Shown here piece after piece: positions 42,431 through 50,715 of a DNA stretch of 64,000 nucleotides (position 1 is the stretch's first letter; every line of letters starts with the position of its first letter). The position numbers and the translations under genes are program-made. The notes below the pieces were generated by a model, which did no database searches, had not been told where the DNA came from, and worked only from the letters and a program-made list of their open reading frames with translations. This stretch comes from Streptomyces globosus (GTDB lineage: Bacteria > Actinomycetota > Actinomycetes > Streptomycetales > Streptomycetaceae), in assembly GCF_003325375.1 (NCBI RefSeq), contig NZ_CP030862.1:2297501-2361500 (forward strand), written 5' to 3'.

Positions 42431-43333
42431 ATGACGACCGCACAGCAGCCTGCCGAGCCGGGGTCGCGCCCCGGTGGAGCGCGTCGGGAAGAGCCGCAGC
42501 CGCCGCCTCCCGGAGGGGTGCTGTGGAGCATCGCCGGGGACGTGCGGGCGCTGCTGATGCTGCCCGCGGCCTTCACCATGCAGGTCGCGCACCCCGCCAT
42601 CGGCGCAGGCGTCGACGAGCACTCCGTCTTCCGCACCGACCCCTGGGGGCGCGGCGAGCGCTCGCTGCGCTCCGTGCAGCTGTGGGTGTACGGCGGCGAG
42701 GAGGCCGCCGAGGAGGGCCGCCGGGTGCGCCGCCTGCACAAGGAGATCCAGGGCGTCGACACCCGGGGCCGCCGCTACCACTCCCTCGACCCCGCCTGCT
42801 ACGCGTGGGTGCACGCCACCGGCTTCCCGGTCTACCTGTACGCCGGCAGGTACCTGCTGCGCCGCTTCACCCCGGCCCAGGAGCGGCAGCTGTACCGGGA
42901 GTGGCTCCAGGTCGGGCGGATCCTCGGGCTCCGCGACCGGGACATGCCGCAGACCGTCGAGGAGTACTGGCCGTACTACCGCCGCATGCTGGCCGAGGAG
43001 CTGGAGCCGACCAAGGTGGCCCGCGAGCTGGTCGCCACCGACGTGCCACTGCCCCGGCCGCGGGGCGGCCCGCTGCCGGTGCGGATCCTGACGCGCCTGG
43101 CGTGGCCGCTGCTGCGGGCGGCGTTCCTGCACTTCCGGGCGTTCGTCACCGTCGGGTACATGCCGCCGGAGGCGCGGGCCGCGATCGGGCTGGAGTGGAC
43201 GCCGGCCCAGGAGCGCAGGCTGCGCCGGTTCAGCACGGCGGTGCGGCTGCTCGTCCCGCTGCTGCCCGAGCGGCTGCGCTACCTGCCGCTGGCCTACCGG
43301 GCGCGGGCCCGCCGGCGCGCCGGCGCCCGCTGA
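42431..43333 (+). CDS. Oxygenase MpaB/DUF2236 family protein
   Basis: Encodes 300 aa of the DUF2236/MpaB family, haem-dependent oxygenases related to latex-clearing and mycophenolic-acid pathway enzymes. Family features are PAAFTMQVAHPAIGAGVDEH (probable haem-binding His), HSVFRTDPWGRGERSLRSVQ, DPACYAWVHATGFPVYLYAG and FVTVGYMPPEARAAIGLEW. ATG at 42431 is preceded by GGGGGAC. Substrate unknown. The gene ends within a 12-bp-stem terminator. Confidence 0.85.
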   Translation: MTTAQQPAEPGSRPGGARREEPQPPPPGGVLWSIAGDVRALLMLPAAFTMQVAHPAIGAGVDEHSVFRTDPWGRGERSLRSVQLWVYGGEEAAEEGRRVRRLHKEIQGVDTRGRRYHSLDPACYAWVHATGFPVYLYAGRYLLRRFTPAQERQLYREWLQVGRILGLRDRDMPQTVEEYWPYYRRMLAEELEPTKVARELVATDVPLPRPRGGPLPVRILTRLAWPLLRAAFLHFRAFVTVGYMPPEARAAIGLEWTPAQERRLRRFSTAVRLLVPLLPERLRYLPLAYRARARRRAGAR

Positions 43334-43346
43334 GGGGCGCCGGCGC
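43317..43346. terminator. Terminator overlapping the MpaB-family stop codon
   Basis: GCGCCGGCGCCC (43317-43328) pairs perfectly with GGGCGCCGGCGC (43335-43346); the 6-nt loop contains the TGA stop. It can also serve the convergent M1 peptidase gene. Confidence 0.7.
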
Positions 43347-43379
43347 GGGAGCGGCGGGCGGCGGCCCGCGTCAGCCCGG

Positions 43380-44909
43380 TCAGTGCTTGTGGCCGTGGCC
43401 GGTGTCGTGGACCCCGTTCGTCGCAGTGATCTTCTTCCACGACTTCGGCTCCGCCCGCTCGGCGGCCGGCGCCGCCTGCGGGGCGCGCCCGTCCTTCGTC
43501 GCGGCGGCGGACGGCGTGCCGAAGGCAGGCTTGCCCGGCGTGTACAGCCAGGTGTCGAACAGCGCGGCCAGCGGCTTGCCCGACGCCTGCTCCGCGTACC
43601 GGACGAAGTCGGAGACGTTCGCGTTGCCGTGCGCCCGCTCGGTCGGCCACCTCTTCAGGATCCTGAAGAACGCTTCGTCGCCGATCTCGTTCCGCAGTGC
43701 CTGGAGGGCGATCGCGCCGCGGTCGTACACGGCCGCGTGGAACTGGTTGTCCGGGCCCGGGTCGCCCGGCTTGACCTGCCAGAAGGGGTCTTCCGCCGGA
43801 CGCACCGCGTACGTCCACTCGGCGAGCTCCTGCGCGGTGCCCTCGCCCTCCTTCTCCGACCACAGCCACTGGCTGTAGCGGGCGAAGCCCTCGTTGATCC
43901 AGATGTCCCGCCAGCCCGCCACGGAGACGCTGTCGCCGTACCACTGGTGGGCCAGCTCGTGCACCACGACGGAGGTGTTGGCGCCGTTGGCGAACTGGCG
44001 CGGGCTGTAGAAGGGGCGGGTCTGGGTCTCCAGCGCGAAGCCGGACGGCACGTTCGGGACGTAGCCGCCGAGCGCGTTGAAGGGGTACGGCCCGAAGACC
44101 CCTTCGAGCCATTCCGCGATCTCGGCGGTCCGCTCGACGGAGGCCCGCGCGGCGCCCGCGTTGTCTCCGAGGTCCTTGCTGTAGGCGTTCAGGACGGGCA
44201 GGCCGTTCGCCGTCCTGTCGGTGGTGATGTCGAACCTGCCGACGGCGAGCGTCGCCAGGTACGTGGCCTGCGGCCTGTTGGAACGCCAGTGGTAGCGGGT
44301 CCAGCCCAGGCGCGAGGTCTGCGACTGCAGGACGCCGTTGCTGATCGCCTGGGTGCCGTCGGGGACGCTGACCGAGACGTCGAAGGTGGCCTTGTCGAGC
44401 GGGTGGTCGTTGCCGGGGAACCACCAGGCCGCGGCCTCGGGCTCCTGCGCGGCGACACCGCCGTCCGGGGTGCGCTGCCAGGCGGACCAGCCGTCGACCT
44501 TGAACTCCGAGGGCTTCCCGGCGTACTTGACGACGACGGTCGCCTGGGTGTTCCTCGGCAGCGGCCTGGCGGGGGTCACCTCCAGCTCGTGCACGCCGGA
44601 CGCGGCGAACTTCGCCTTCGCGCCGTTGACGCGGACCTCGCTGACCTTCAGCCCGAAGTCCAGGTTGAAGCGAGACAGGTCCGTCCTGGCGGTGGCCAGC
44701 AGGGTGGCGGTGCCCTCCAGCAGGTCCGTCTTCGGCTGGTACTTCAGGCGCAGGTCGTAGTGCGACACGTCGTATCCGCCGTTGCCGCTCGCCGGGTAGT
44801 AGGGGTCGCCGATACCTGGGGCGCCCGCGGCCGAACCCGCTGCCGATGCCGGGATCACCAGCAGGAGGGAGGCGGCGAGCACGCTCGGGGCGATGACTTT
44901 GCGGTGCAC
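43380..44909 (-). CDS. Exported M1-family metallopeptidase
   Basis: Encodes 509 aa. A signal peptide (MHRKVIAPSVLAASLLLVIP, ending near ASA) precedes the M1 N-terminal beta domain and a thermolysin-like domain. The zinc site is VVHELAHQWYGDSV with the third ligand in WINEGFARY (HExxHx18E). The substrate-binding element appears as GGYVPN rather than the classical GAMEN. The His/Lys-rich C-terminal end (TGHGHKH) is unusual. It lacks the large C-terminal helical domain of full aminopeptidase N, like other ~450-500-aa secreted actinobacterial M1 peptidases. GTG at 44909 follows TTGGAG. Confidence 0.92.
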   Translation of the reverse strand: MHRKVIAPSVLAASLLLVIPASAAGSAAGAPGIGDPYYPASGNGGYDVSHYDLRLKYQPKTDLLEGTATLLATARTDLSRFNLDFGLKVSEVRVNGAKAKFAASGVHELEVTPARPLPRNTQATVVVKYAGKPSEFKVDGWSAWQRTPDGGVAAQEPEAAAWWFPGNDHPLDKATFDVSVSVPDGTQAISNGVLQSQTSRLGWTRYHWRSNRPQATYLATLAVGRFDITTDRTANGLPVLNAYSKDLGDNAGAARASVERTAEIAEWLEGVFGPYPFNALGGYVPNVPSGFALETQTRPFYSPRQFANGANTSVVVHELAHQWYGDSVSVAGWRDIWINEGFARYSQWLWSEKEGEGTAQELAEWTYAVRPAEDPFWQVKPGDPGPDNQFHAAVYDRGAIALQALRNEIGDEAFFRILKRWPTERAHGNANVSDFVRYAEQASGKPLAALFDTWLYTPGKPAFGTPSAAATKDGRAPQAAPAAERAEPKSWKKITATNGVHDTGHGHKH

Positions 44910-45280
44910 GGGTGGGCTCCAAGTCGTCCGGGGGGTGGTCGTGTTCGACCGTATTCACCCCCTGCGCCCCATGTCGTGTCCATGGCCCCGGCTGTCACAC
45001 GATCGCCATTCGGCCGTCACACCGGCGGCCGCGTGCCCTCCGTACGGGGGCGGTTGCGCCCCCGGCGTCCGCTTCGGACCCCGCCGCGATCCGCTGCGGC
45101 GGGCGCCGCCCGCGGCCGAGAAAGGCCGAAACCGCAGGGTTCCGACCGTCGCCCGCCCCACGCCGCCGGACCCTCGAACCCCGCCGTGCAGGCCCCCGGG
45201 CCCCGTCCCTCCGGCCCCCGGAGCCTGCCCTTCCGGCCCCCGCCGACCTGGCATACTGAGCAGTCGGTAACCTGGCCGCC
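44910..45280. other. 371-bp divergent region between M1 peptidase and SCO6745-family gene
   Basis: No gene supported. At the right end the dyad TACTGAGCAGTCGGTA (45254-45269) resembles TetR-family operators. It overlaps a leaderless-type -10 TAACCT (45268-45273) located 7 nt before the ATG at 45281. The middle is C-rich without clear structure. Confidence 0.5.
45254..45269. promoter_or_regulatory. TetR-type operator-like dyad
   Basis: TACTGAGCAGTCGGTA is an imperfect palindrome of the form recognised by many actinobacterial TetR repressors, placed over the promoter of the downstream gene. No TetR gene is in the window. Confidence 0.35.
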
Positions 45281-46144
45281 ATGACGCTTCCCGAGCACGC
45301 CGCCCGCCGAGCCTGGCACGCCGCGATCAACCCGCTGCACGCGACGATCTACTTCTCCCCGGACCTGTCCGCGGAGTTCGCCGCCCTCGGCGTCGCCGAC
45401 CGCACCACCGCGGCCCTCGCCTCCCGCGCCGCCGCCATGGGCGCCGTCGGCGCCGGCACCGTCACCGCCACCTTCTACAACTACCGCCACGACTTCGTGG
45501 CCCGGCACCTCCCCGCCGTCTGGGACACCCTCACCCCCGCGCAGGCCGTCGCCGCCCGCCTCCGCGCCGCCGACCGGACCCTGCGCCGCCTCCTCGGCGA
45601 CGAGGCCGTCGCCTCCCCGGCGATGGCCGAGGCCGCCGACCTGGCGATGCGCGCGACCGAGGGGTGCTCCCGGCACGCCCGCACCCTCTACGCCGCCCAC
45701 GCCGACCTCCCCGTCCCCGACGAGGCCCACCTGCGCCTGTGGCACGCCACCACCCTGCTGCGCGAGCACCGCGGCGACGGCCACCTCGCCGCGCTCCTCC
45801 AGGCCGGGCTGGACCCGCTGGAGGCGCTCGTCAGCCACACCGCGACCGGCCGCGGCATGACCCCGAAGTGGGTCAAGGCGATCCGCGGCTGGGAGCAGTC
45901 CGACCTCGACGGTGCGGCCGCCCGGCTCCGCGAGCGCGGCCTCCTCGACGCCGACGGCGAGCTCACCGCCGAGGGCCGGGCCGTCCGCGCACGGCTGGAG
46001 GACGCCACCGACCGCCTCGACGCCGGCCCCTACGAGCACCTCGGCGCCGCGGGCCTGGCCCGCCTCGCCGAGCTGGGCGGCGGCTTCGTCGCCCAGGCCG
46101 TCGCCGCCGGGGCCTTCCCCGCCGACGCGTTCGGAAAGGCCTGA
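45281..46144 (+). CDS. SCO6745-family protein
   Basis: Encodes 287 aa, helical and soluble: RRAWHAAINPLHATIYFSPD, MGAVGAGTVTATFYNYRHDF, LWHATTLLREHRGDGHLAAL and GMTPKWVKAIRGW. It matches the uncharacterised actinobacterial family named after SCO6745, whose C-terminal part has winged-helix character (LRERGLLDADGELTAEGRAV). Function unknown; a regulatory role is possible. ATG at 45281 is 7 nt after TAACCT without a ribosome binding site, so it is probably leaderless. tex follows 78 bp downstream. Confidence 0.85.
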   Translation: MTLPEHAARRAWHAAINPLHATIYFSPDLSAEFAALGVADRTTAALASRAAAMGAVGAGTVTATFYNYRHDFVARHLPAVWDTLTPAQAVAARLRAADRTLRRLLGDEAVASPAMAEAADLAMRATEGCSRHARTLYAAHADLPVPDEAHLRLWHATTLLREHRGDGHLAALLQAGLDPLEALVSHTATGRGMTPKWVKAIRGWEQSDLDGAAARLRERGLLDADGELTAEGRAVRARLEDATDRLDAGPYEHLGAAGLARLAELGGGFVAQAVAAGAFPADAFGKA

Positions 46145-46222
46145 CGTACCGCGCCGCCGGGCGCGGCCACCTGCCACAATGGGCAGCCTTCCAGTGCACG
46201 ACGAAGGCAGGCGGAACCGAAC

Positions 46223-48679
46223 GTGACGATGTCCATCGAAGGCAGGATCGCCGAGGAGCTCGGCGTACGGGAACGGCAGGTCAAGGCCGCCGTCGAGCTG
46301 CTCGACGGCGGCTCCACCGTCCCGTTCATCGCGCGCTACCGCAAGGAAGCGACCGAGATGCTCGACGACGCCCAGCTGCGCACCCTGGAGGAGCGGCTGC
46401 GGTACCTGCGCGAGCTGGAGGACCGGCGCGCGGCGATCCTGGACTCCGTACGCGAGCAGGGCAAGCTCGACGCCGAGCTGGAGGCCCGGATCAACGCGGC
46501 CGACACCAAGGCCCGGCTGGAGGACATCTACCTCCCCTTCAAGCCCAAGCGGCGCACCAAGGCGCAGATCGCCCGAGAGGCCGGCCTGGAGCCCCTCGCC
46601 GACGGCCTCCTCGCCGACCCGTCGGTGGAACCGGCCGCCGCGGCCGCCGCGTTCGCCGACCCGGACAAGGGCGTCGCGGACGCGGCCGCCGCCCTGGAGG
46701 GCGCCCGGGCCATCCTCACCGAGCGGTTCGCGGAGGACGCCGACCTCATCGGCGAGCTGCGCGAGCGGATGTGGGGCCGCGGGCGGCTCGCCGCGAAGGT
46801 CCGCGAGGGCAAGGAGGAGGCCGGCGCCAAGTTCGCCGACTACTTCGACTTCGCCGAGCCGTTCACCGAGCTCCCCTCCCACCGCGTCCTCGCCATGCTG
46901 CGCGGCGAGAAGGAGGACGTCCTCGACCTCACCCTGGAGCCGGAGGAGCCGCAGGACCCCTCCCACGGGCCCGTCCCGTCCTCTTACGAGGGCACGATCG
47001 CCCACCGCTTCGGCATCGCCGACCGCGGCCGCCCCGGCGACAAGTGGCTCGCCGACACGGTCCGCTGGGCCTGGCGCACCAAGATCCAGGTCCACCTCGG
47101 CATCGACCTGCGGATGCGGCTGCGCTCCGCCGCCGAGGACGAGGCCGTCCGGGTCTTCGCCGCGAACCTGCGCGACCTGCTGCTGGCCGCGCCCGCCGGA
47201 ACCCGCGCCACCCTCGGCCTCGACCCGGGCTTCCGCACCGGCGTGAAGGTGGCCGTCGTCGACGCGACCGGCAAGGTCGTCGCGACGGACGTGATCCACC
47301 CGCACGTCCCCGCAAACCGGTGGGAGGAGTCGCTCGCCAAGCTGGCCCGCCTCGCCGAGGAGCACGCGGTCGAGCTGGTCGCGATCGGCAACGGCACCGC
47401 CTCCCGCGAGACCGACCGGCTCGCCGCCGACCTGATCTCCCGCCACCCGGAGCTGAAGCTCACCAAGGTGATGGTCTCCGAGGCGGGTGCCTCCGTGTAC
47501 TCGGCGTCCGCGTTCGCCTCGCAGGAGCTGCCCGGCATGGACGTCTCGCTGCGCGGGGCGGTGTCCATCGCGCGCCGCCTGCAGGACCCGCTCGCCGAAC
47601 TCGTCAAGATCGACCCGAAGTCGATCGGCGTCGGCCAGTACCAGCACGACCTGTCCGAGGTGAAGCTGTCCCGCTCCCTCGACGCGGTCGTCGAGGACTG
47701 TGTGAACGGCGTCGGCGTCGACGTCAACACGGCGTCCGCGCCGCTGCTCGCCCGGGTGTCCGGCATCAGCGCAGGCCTCGCCGAGAACATCGTCGCCCAC
47801 CGGGACGCGAACGGCCCCTTCCGCAGCCGCAAGGCGCTCAAGGACGTGGCCCGGCTGGGACCGAAGGCGTACGAGCAGTGCGCCGGCTTCCTCCGCATCC
47901 GCGGCGGCGACGACCCGCTGGACTCCTCCAGCGTGCACCCCGAGGCGTACCCGGTGGTGCGGACGATGGCGAAGACCGCGGGCAGCGAGGTCGCCGCGCT
48001 GATCGGCAACACCTCGGTGCTGCGCTCGCTGCGGCCCGAGCAGTTCGTCACCGAGGCCTTCGGCCTGCCGACCGTCTCGGACATCCTGCGCGAGCTGGAG
48101 AAGCCCGGCCGCGACCCCCGCCCGGCGTTCCGGACGGCGGCGTTCAAGGAGGGCGTGGAGAAGATCGGCGACCTGGAGCCCGGCATGGTCCTGGAGGGCG
48201 TCGTCACGAACGTCGCCGCCTTCGGCGCCTTCATCGACATCGGCGTCCACCAGGACGGCCTCGCGCACGTCTCGGCCCTGTCGAAGACCTTCGTCAAGGA
48301 TCCGCGGGAGGTCGTCAAGCCCGGCGACATCGTCCGTGTGAAGGTCCTCGACGTCGACATCCCGCGCAAGCGGATCTCCCTCACCCTGCGCCTGGACGAC
48401 GAGCACGGTGCGGCGGCGGGCGGCGCGCCGCGGCAGCGTGAGGACCGCCAGGGCGGGCGCGGCGGCGGCCGGCCCCCGCAGCAGCGCGGCGGCGGTCAGG
48501 GCGGCCAGGGCGGCCAGGACCGCCAGGGCGGCCGGCGCGGCGGCCAGGGCCGCGGCGGACAGGGCGACGGCCGGAGGCAGGGCCAGGGCGGAGGCGCCCC
48601 CGCCCCCGCGAACAGCGCGATGGCCGACGCCCTGCGCCGCGCGGGCCTCGCCGGCCCCGAGGGGCGGCGCACCCGGTAG
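46223..48679 (+). CDS. tex: Tex-family RNA-binding transcription accessory protein
   Basis: Encodes 818 aa. Tex has an N-terminal helical region (GRIAEELGVRERQVKAAVEL), a YqgF/RNase H-like core (LGLDPGFRTGVKVAVVDATG), helix-hairpin-helix segments (TASAPLLARVSGISAGLAEN) and an S1 domain near residues 653-722 (LEGVVTNVAAFGAFIDIGVH). Here a ~60-residue Gly/Arg/Gln-rich tail with RGG-like repeats follows the S1 domain and ends in ALRRAGLAGPEGRRTR. Tex binds RNA polymerase and nucleic acids and affects transcription and translation. GTG at 46223 gives the usual N-terminus; ATG at 46229 is an alternative. Confidence 0.95.
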   Translation: MTMSIEGRIAEELGVRERQVKAAVELLDGGSTVPFIARYRKEATEMLDDAQLRTLEERLRYLRELEDRRAAILDSVREQGKLDAELEARINAADTKARLEDIYLPFKPKRRTKAQIAREAGLEPLADGLLADPSVEPAAAAAAFADPDKGVADAAAALEGARAILTERFAEDADLIGELRERMWGRGRLAAKVREGKEEAGAKFADYFDFAEPFTELPSHRVLAMLRGEKEDVLDLTLEPEEPQDPSHGPVPSSYEGTIAHRFGIADRGRPGDKWLADTVRWAWRTKIQVHLGIDLRMRLRSAAEDEAVRVFAANLRDLLLAAPAGTRATLGLDPGFRTGVKVAVVDATGKVVATDVIHPHVPANRWEESLAKLARLAEEHAVELVAIGNGTASRETDRLAADLISRHPELKLTKVMVSEAGASVYSASAFASQELPGMDVSLRGAVSIARRLQDPLAELVKIDPKSIGVGQYQHDLSEVKLSRSLDAVVEDCVNGVGVDVNTASAPLLARVSGISAGLAENIVAHRDANGPFRSRKALKDVARLGPKAYEQCAGFLRIRGGDDPLDSSSVHPEAYPVVRTMAKTAGSEVAALIGNTSVLRSLRPEQFVTEAFGLPTVSDILRELEKPGRDPRPAFRTAAFKEGVEKIGDLEPGMVLEGVVTNVAAFGAFIDIGVHQDGLAHVSALSKTFVKDPREVVKPGDIVRVKVLDVDIPRKRISLTLRLDDEHGAAAGGAPRQREDRQGGRGGGRPPQQRGGGQGGQGGQDRQGGRRGGQGRGGQGDGRRQGQGGGAPAPANSAMADALRRAGLAGPEGRRTR

Positions 48680-48738
48680 CGAGGCGCGGCAGGGGTGCGC
48701 GGCGGCACGTGGCGGGGCCCCGGGAAAGGGCCCGCCGC

Positions 48739-48760
48739 GGGGTGGCCGAATAGCCACCCC
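48739..48760 (+). terminator. Terminator of tex
   Basis: GGGGTGGC (48739-48746) pairs with GCCACCCC (48753-48760) around a 6-nt loop, 60 bp after the tex stop codon. A weaker GC hairpin precedes it (48712-48735). Confidence 0.6.
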
Positions 48761-48775
48761 ACCTGCGGACATGCC

Positions 48776-48805
48776 TTGCCAACCCGCACAGATGATCTGT
48801 AGGCA
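48776..48805 (+). promoter_or_regulatory. Promoter with embedded palindrome before ImmA/IrrE module 2
   Basis: TTGCCA (48776-48781), an 18-bp spacer and TAGGCA (48800-48805) form a plausible promoter. The spacer and first -10 base hold the perfect dyad ACAGAT-G-ATCTGT (48788-48800), a likely repressor operator. Confidence 0.55.
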
Positions 48806-48813
48806 TGGGGAAC

Positions 48814-48843
48814 GCCCGTTCGTCGTCCGGCGGACGGGCTTTT
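48814..48843 (+). terminator. Intrinsic terminator at the start of the ImmA/IrrE module 2 transcript
   Basis: GCCCGT (48814-48819) and ACGGGC (48834-48839) form a stem with internal secondary structure, followed by TTTT (48840-48843) and a pyrimidine-rich run. It starts only about 9 bp after the predicted -10, so the promoter would yield a very short RNA unless termination is overcome. Confidence 0.65.
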
Positions 48844-48956
48844 CCGTTTCCCCTCGCGACCGCACCTTACGAGGCCCTCCGATGGCACAGGACGTCACGC
48901 CCATGCCTGCTCACGCCTACCGACGCTGCCCGCGAAAGGGTCCGAAGAGGGATCAC

Positions 48957-49457
48957 ATGCTCCACTCGCAACTCGGCCTCCGCAAACGGTGCGAGAAGAT
49001 TCTCGGCCATCTGGACCTCACCCACCCCTTTTCCCTCGAAGGGCTCTGCAACCGGATGGCCGAGCAGCGGGGGAGGCCCATCCGCCTCCACCCCCTGCCC
49101 AAGGAGGCCGCGGAATCGGGTGTGTGCGGGCTGTGGGTGGGCACCGCCAGCGTCGACTACGTCTTCTACGAGAGCCACACCACCGCGCTGCACCGCGAGC
49201 ACATCGTCCTCCACGAGCTCGGGCACATCCTCTTCGGCCACCACTCGCTGCGCGCCGAGGAGAACGGAGGCCAGGCCCCCGTCGTCCTCGGGCGCACCAA
49301 CTACACCACCCGCCAGGAGCAGGAGGCGGAGATGCTCGCCAGCATGATCCGCATCCGCACGGCGACGCCCTGCCCGAAGCCTGCCGCCGAACTGCGCGGC
49401 ACCCTCGCGCGGCTGGAGTCGGCCATGGGCTACGGGCGGGGCACCCGTGGCCACTGA
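48957..49457 (+). CDS. ImmA/IrrE-family metallopeptidase-like protein, module 2
   Basis: Encodes 166 aa. HExxH is HELGH at residues 86-90 in EHIVLHELGHILFGHH, and the downstream TTRQEQEAEMLASMI supplies the likely third Glu ligand. ATG at 48957 follows GAGGGA with good spacing. Upstream in-frame ATGs at 48882 (MAQDVTPMPAHAY...) and nearby are possible. The 3' end overlaps the following membrane-protein gene by 11 bp. No XRE gene is directly linked here, unlike module 1; the target regulator would be encoded elsewhere. A promoter, operator-like palindrome and terminator precede it. Confidence 0.82.
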   Translation: MLHSQLGLRKRCEKILGHLDLTHPFSLEGLCNRMAEQRGRPIRLHPLPKEAAESGVCGLWVGTASVDYVFYESHTTALHREHIVLHELGHILFGHHSLRAEENGGQAPVVLGRTNYTTRQEQEAEMLASMIRIRTATPCPKPAAELRGTLARLESAMGYGRGTRGH

Positions 49458-50625
49458 GCTCCTCGCGCTCGGCGACGCGCTCGCCGTCCCCAGCGTCGTC
49501 TGCCTCTGGGCCGCCGTCCTGCTGCGCGCGCCCGCCGCGCTGCGCTCCCCGCAGCAGCGCGGCCTGTGGCTGGCCGTCGCCACCGCCGCCGCAGCGATGA
49601 CCCTGAACCTGCCCGCCGTCGTCGCGCACGCCATGCGCGACCCGGCGCACTCCCACGCCGTGGGCCTGACCCGCAACCTCATCGGCGTGCTCTCCGCGGG
49701 CGCCGTGCTCTACTTCGTCGCCGCCGCCACCCGCGGCCGCGCCCTCCAGATCGCCGCCTGGACGGGAACGGCCGTCTGGCTCGCCGCCCTCGCCGTCCTC
49801 GACGCGACCGCCCCGGCGCACGGCACCCACACCATCCCCGCGCAGGGCGACCCCGTGCCCTCCACGGCGTACTGGATGCTCCTGATCGCCGCGCACCTGA
49901 TCGCCAACACCGTCTGCGTCGCCCTGTGCTGGCGCTACAGCGGCCGCACGGAGAGCCGCGCCCTCGCCTTCGGCCTGCGCCTGTTCGGCCTCGGCACCGC
50001 CCTCGCCGGCGTGTTCTGGGTCGCCTTCCTCCTCAAGGCCCTCTTCGGCAGCACCTGGGCGATGCCCGCGATGCCGCTGACGATGAACCTGCACGGCCTG
50101 CTGCGCGCCGCCGCGATCCTCGTCCCCACCGTCTTCGCGCTCCGCGGCGCCGCCGCCGACACCGCCACCGCGTGGCGGCTGTGGCCGCTGTGGCGCGACC
50201 TGGTCCAGGCCGTGCCGCACGTCGCGCTCACCAGGCCCCGTGCCGGGCGCCTCCTGGAGCTGCTGTGGCCGCCGGTCCCGCGCAACCTGCTCGTCTACCG
50301 CAAGGTCATCGAGACCCGCGACGCCATCCTGATACTCGGCGACTACGTCGCCCCCGGCGTGCCCGAACTCGCCGCCGCCCACGTCACCGTGCGGGGCATC
50401 CCCGAGCCGCGGCGCCCGGCGGCCGCCCTGGCCTGCGTTCTGAAGGAGGCCCGCGAGGCGAAGCTCGCCGGCCGGTCCGGGATGCCGGGGCCGGCCGCGC
50501 AGTGGGTGCTGCCCGCCGCCATGCAGACCCCGGCCGAGGGCACCGGGCTGGAGGACGAGGCCCGCTTCCTCGTGGACGTCGCCCGCGCCTACGGCTCGCC
50601 CGAGACCGCCGCCTTCGCCCCCTGA
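49447..50625 (+). CDS. MAB_1171c-type polytopic membrane protein, module 2
   Basis: Encodes 392 aa from a GTG that overlaps the ImmA/IrrE-like gene, giving translational coupling. The N-terminal ~235 residues contain about seven hydrophobic helices. The soluble C-terminal half has YRKVIETRDAILILGDYVAP, equivalent to VIQRESDIHDAFLHLGPYF in the module 1 protein. The pair therefore repeats the gene order at 7.8-6.6 kb with little overall identity. Transport activity is only a database-style label; a sensory or regulatory membrane role is equally possible. Confidence 0.72.
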   Translation: MATELLALGDALAVPSVVCLWAAVLLRAPAALRSPQQRGLWLAVATAAAAMTLNLPAVVAHAMRDPAHSHAVGLTRNLIGVLSAGAVLYFVAAATRGRALQIAAWTGTAVWLAALAVLDATAPAHGTHTIPAQGDPVPSTAYWMLLIAAHLIANTVCVALCWRYSGRTESRALAFGLRLFGLGTALAGVFWVAFLLKALFGSTWAMPAMPLTMNLHGLLRAAAILVPTVFALRGAAADTATAWRLWPLWRDLVQAVPHVALTRPRAGRLLELLWPPVPRNLLVYRKVIETRDAILILGDYVAPGVPELAAAHVTVRGIPEPRRPAAALACVLKEAREAKLAGRSGMPGPAAQWVLPAAMQTPAEGTGLEDEARFLVDVARAYGSPETAAFAP

Positions 50626-50648
50626 ACCGCGTACCGCCGCAGGAAAAG

Positions 50649-50700
50649 ACGCAGCCGGACACGCAGCCGAACACGCAGCAATCACGCAGCAAACACGCAG
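50649..50700 (+). repeat. Five ACGCAG direct repeats at 11-12 bp spacing
   Basis: ACGCAG occurs at 50649, 50661, 50673, 50684 and 50695, mostly as (A/C)ACGCAGC, in the 90-bp gap before the SDR gene. The period is close to one helical turn. It lies outside any coding region. Confidence 0.75.
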
Positions 50701-50715
50701 GAAGAGACACCTCCC

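Noticed and set aside
45017..48904. 1295-codon minus-strand open frame opposite tex
   Set aside because: Antisense shadow; tex and the SCO6745-family gene are fully conserved on the plus strand.
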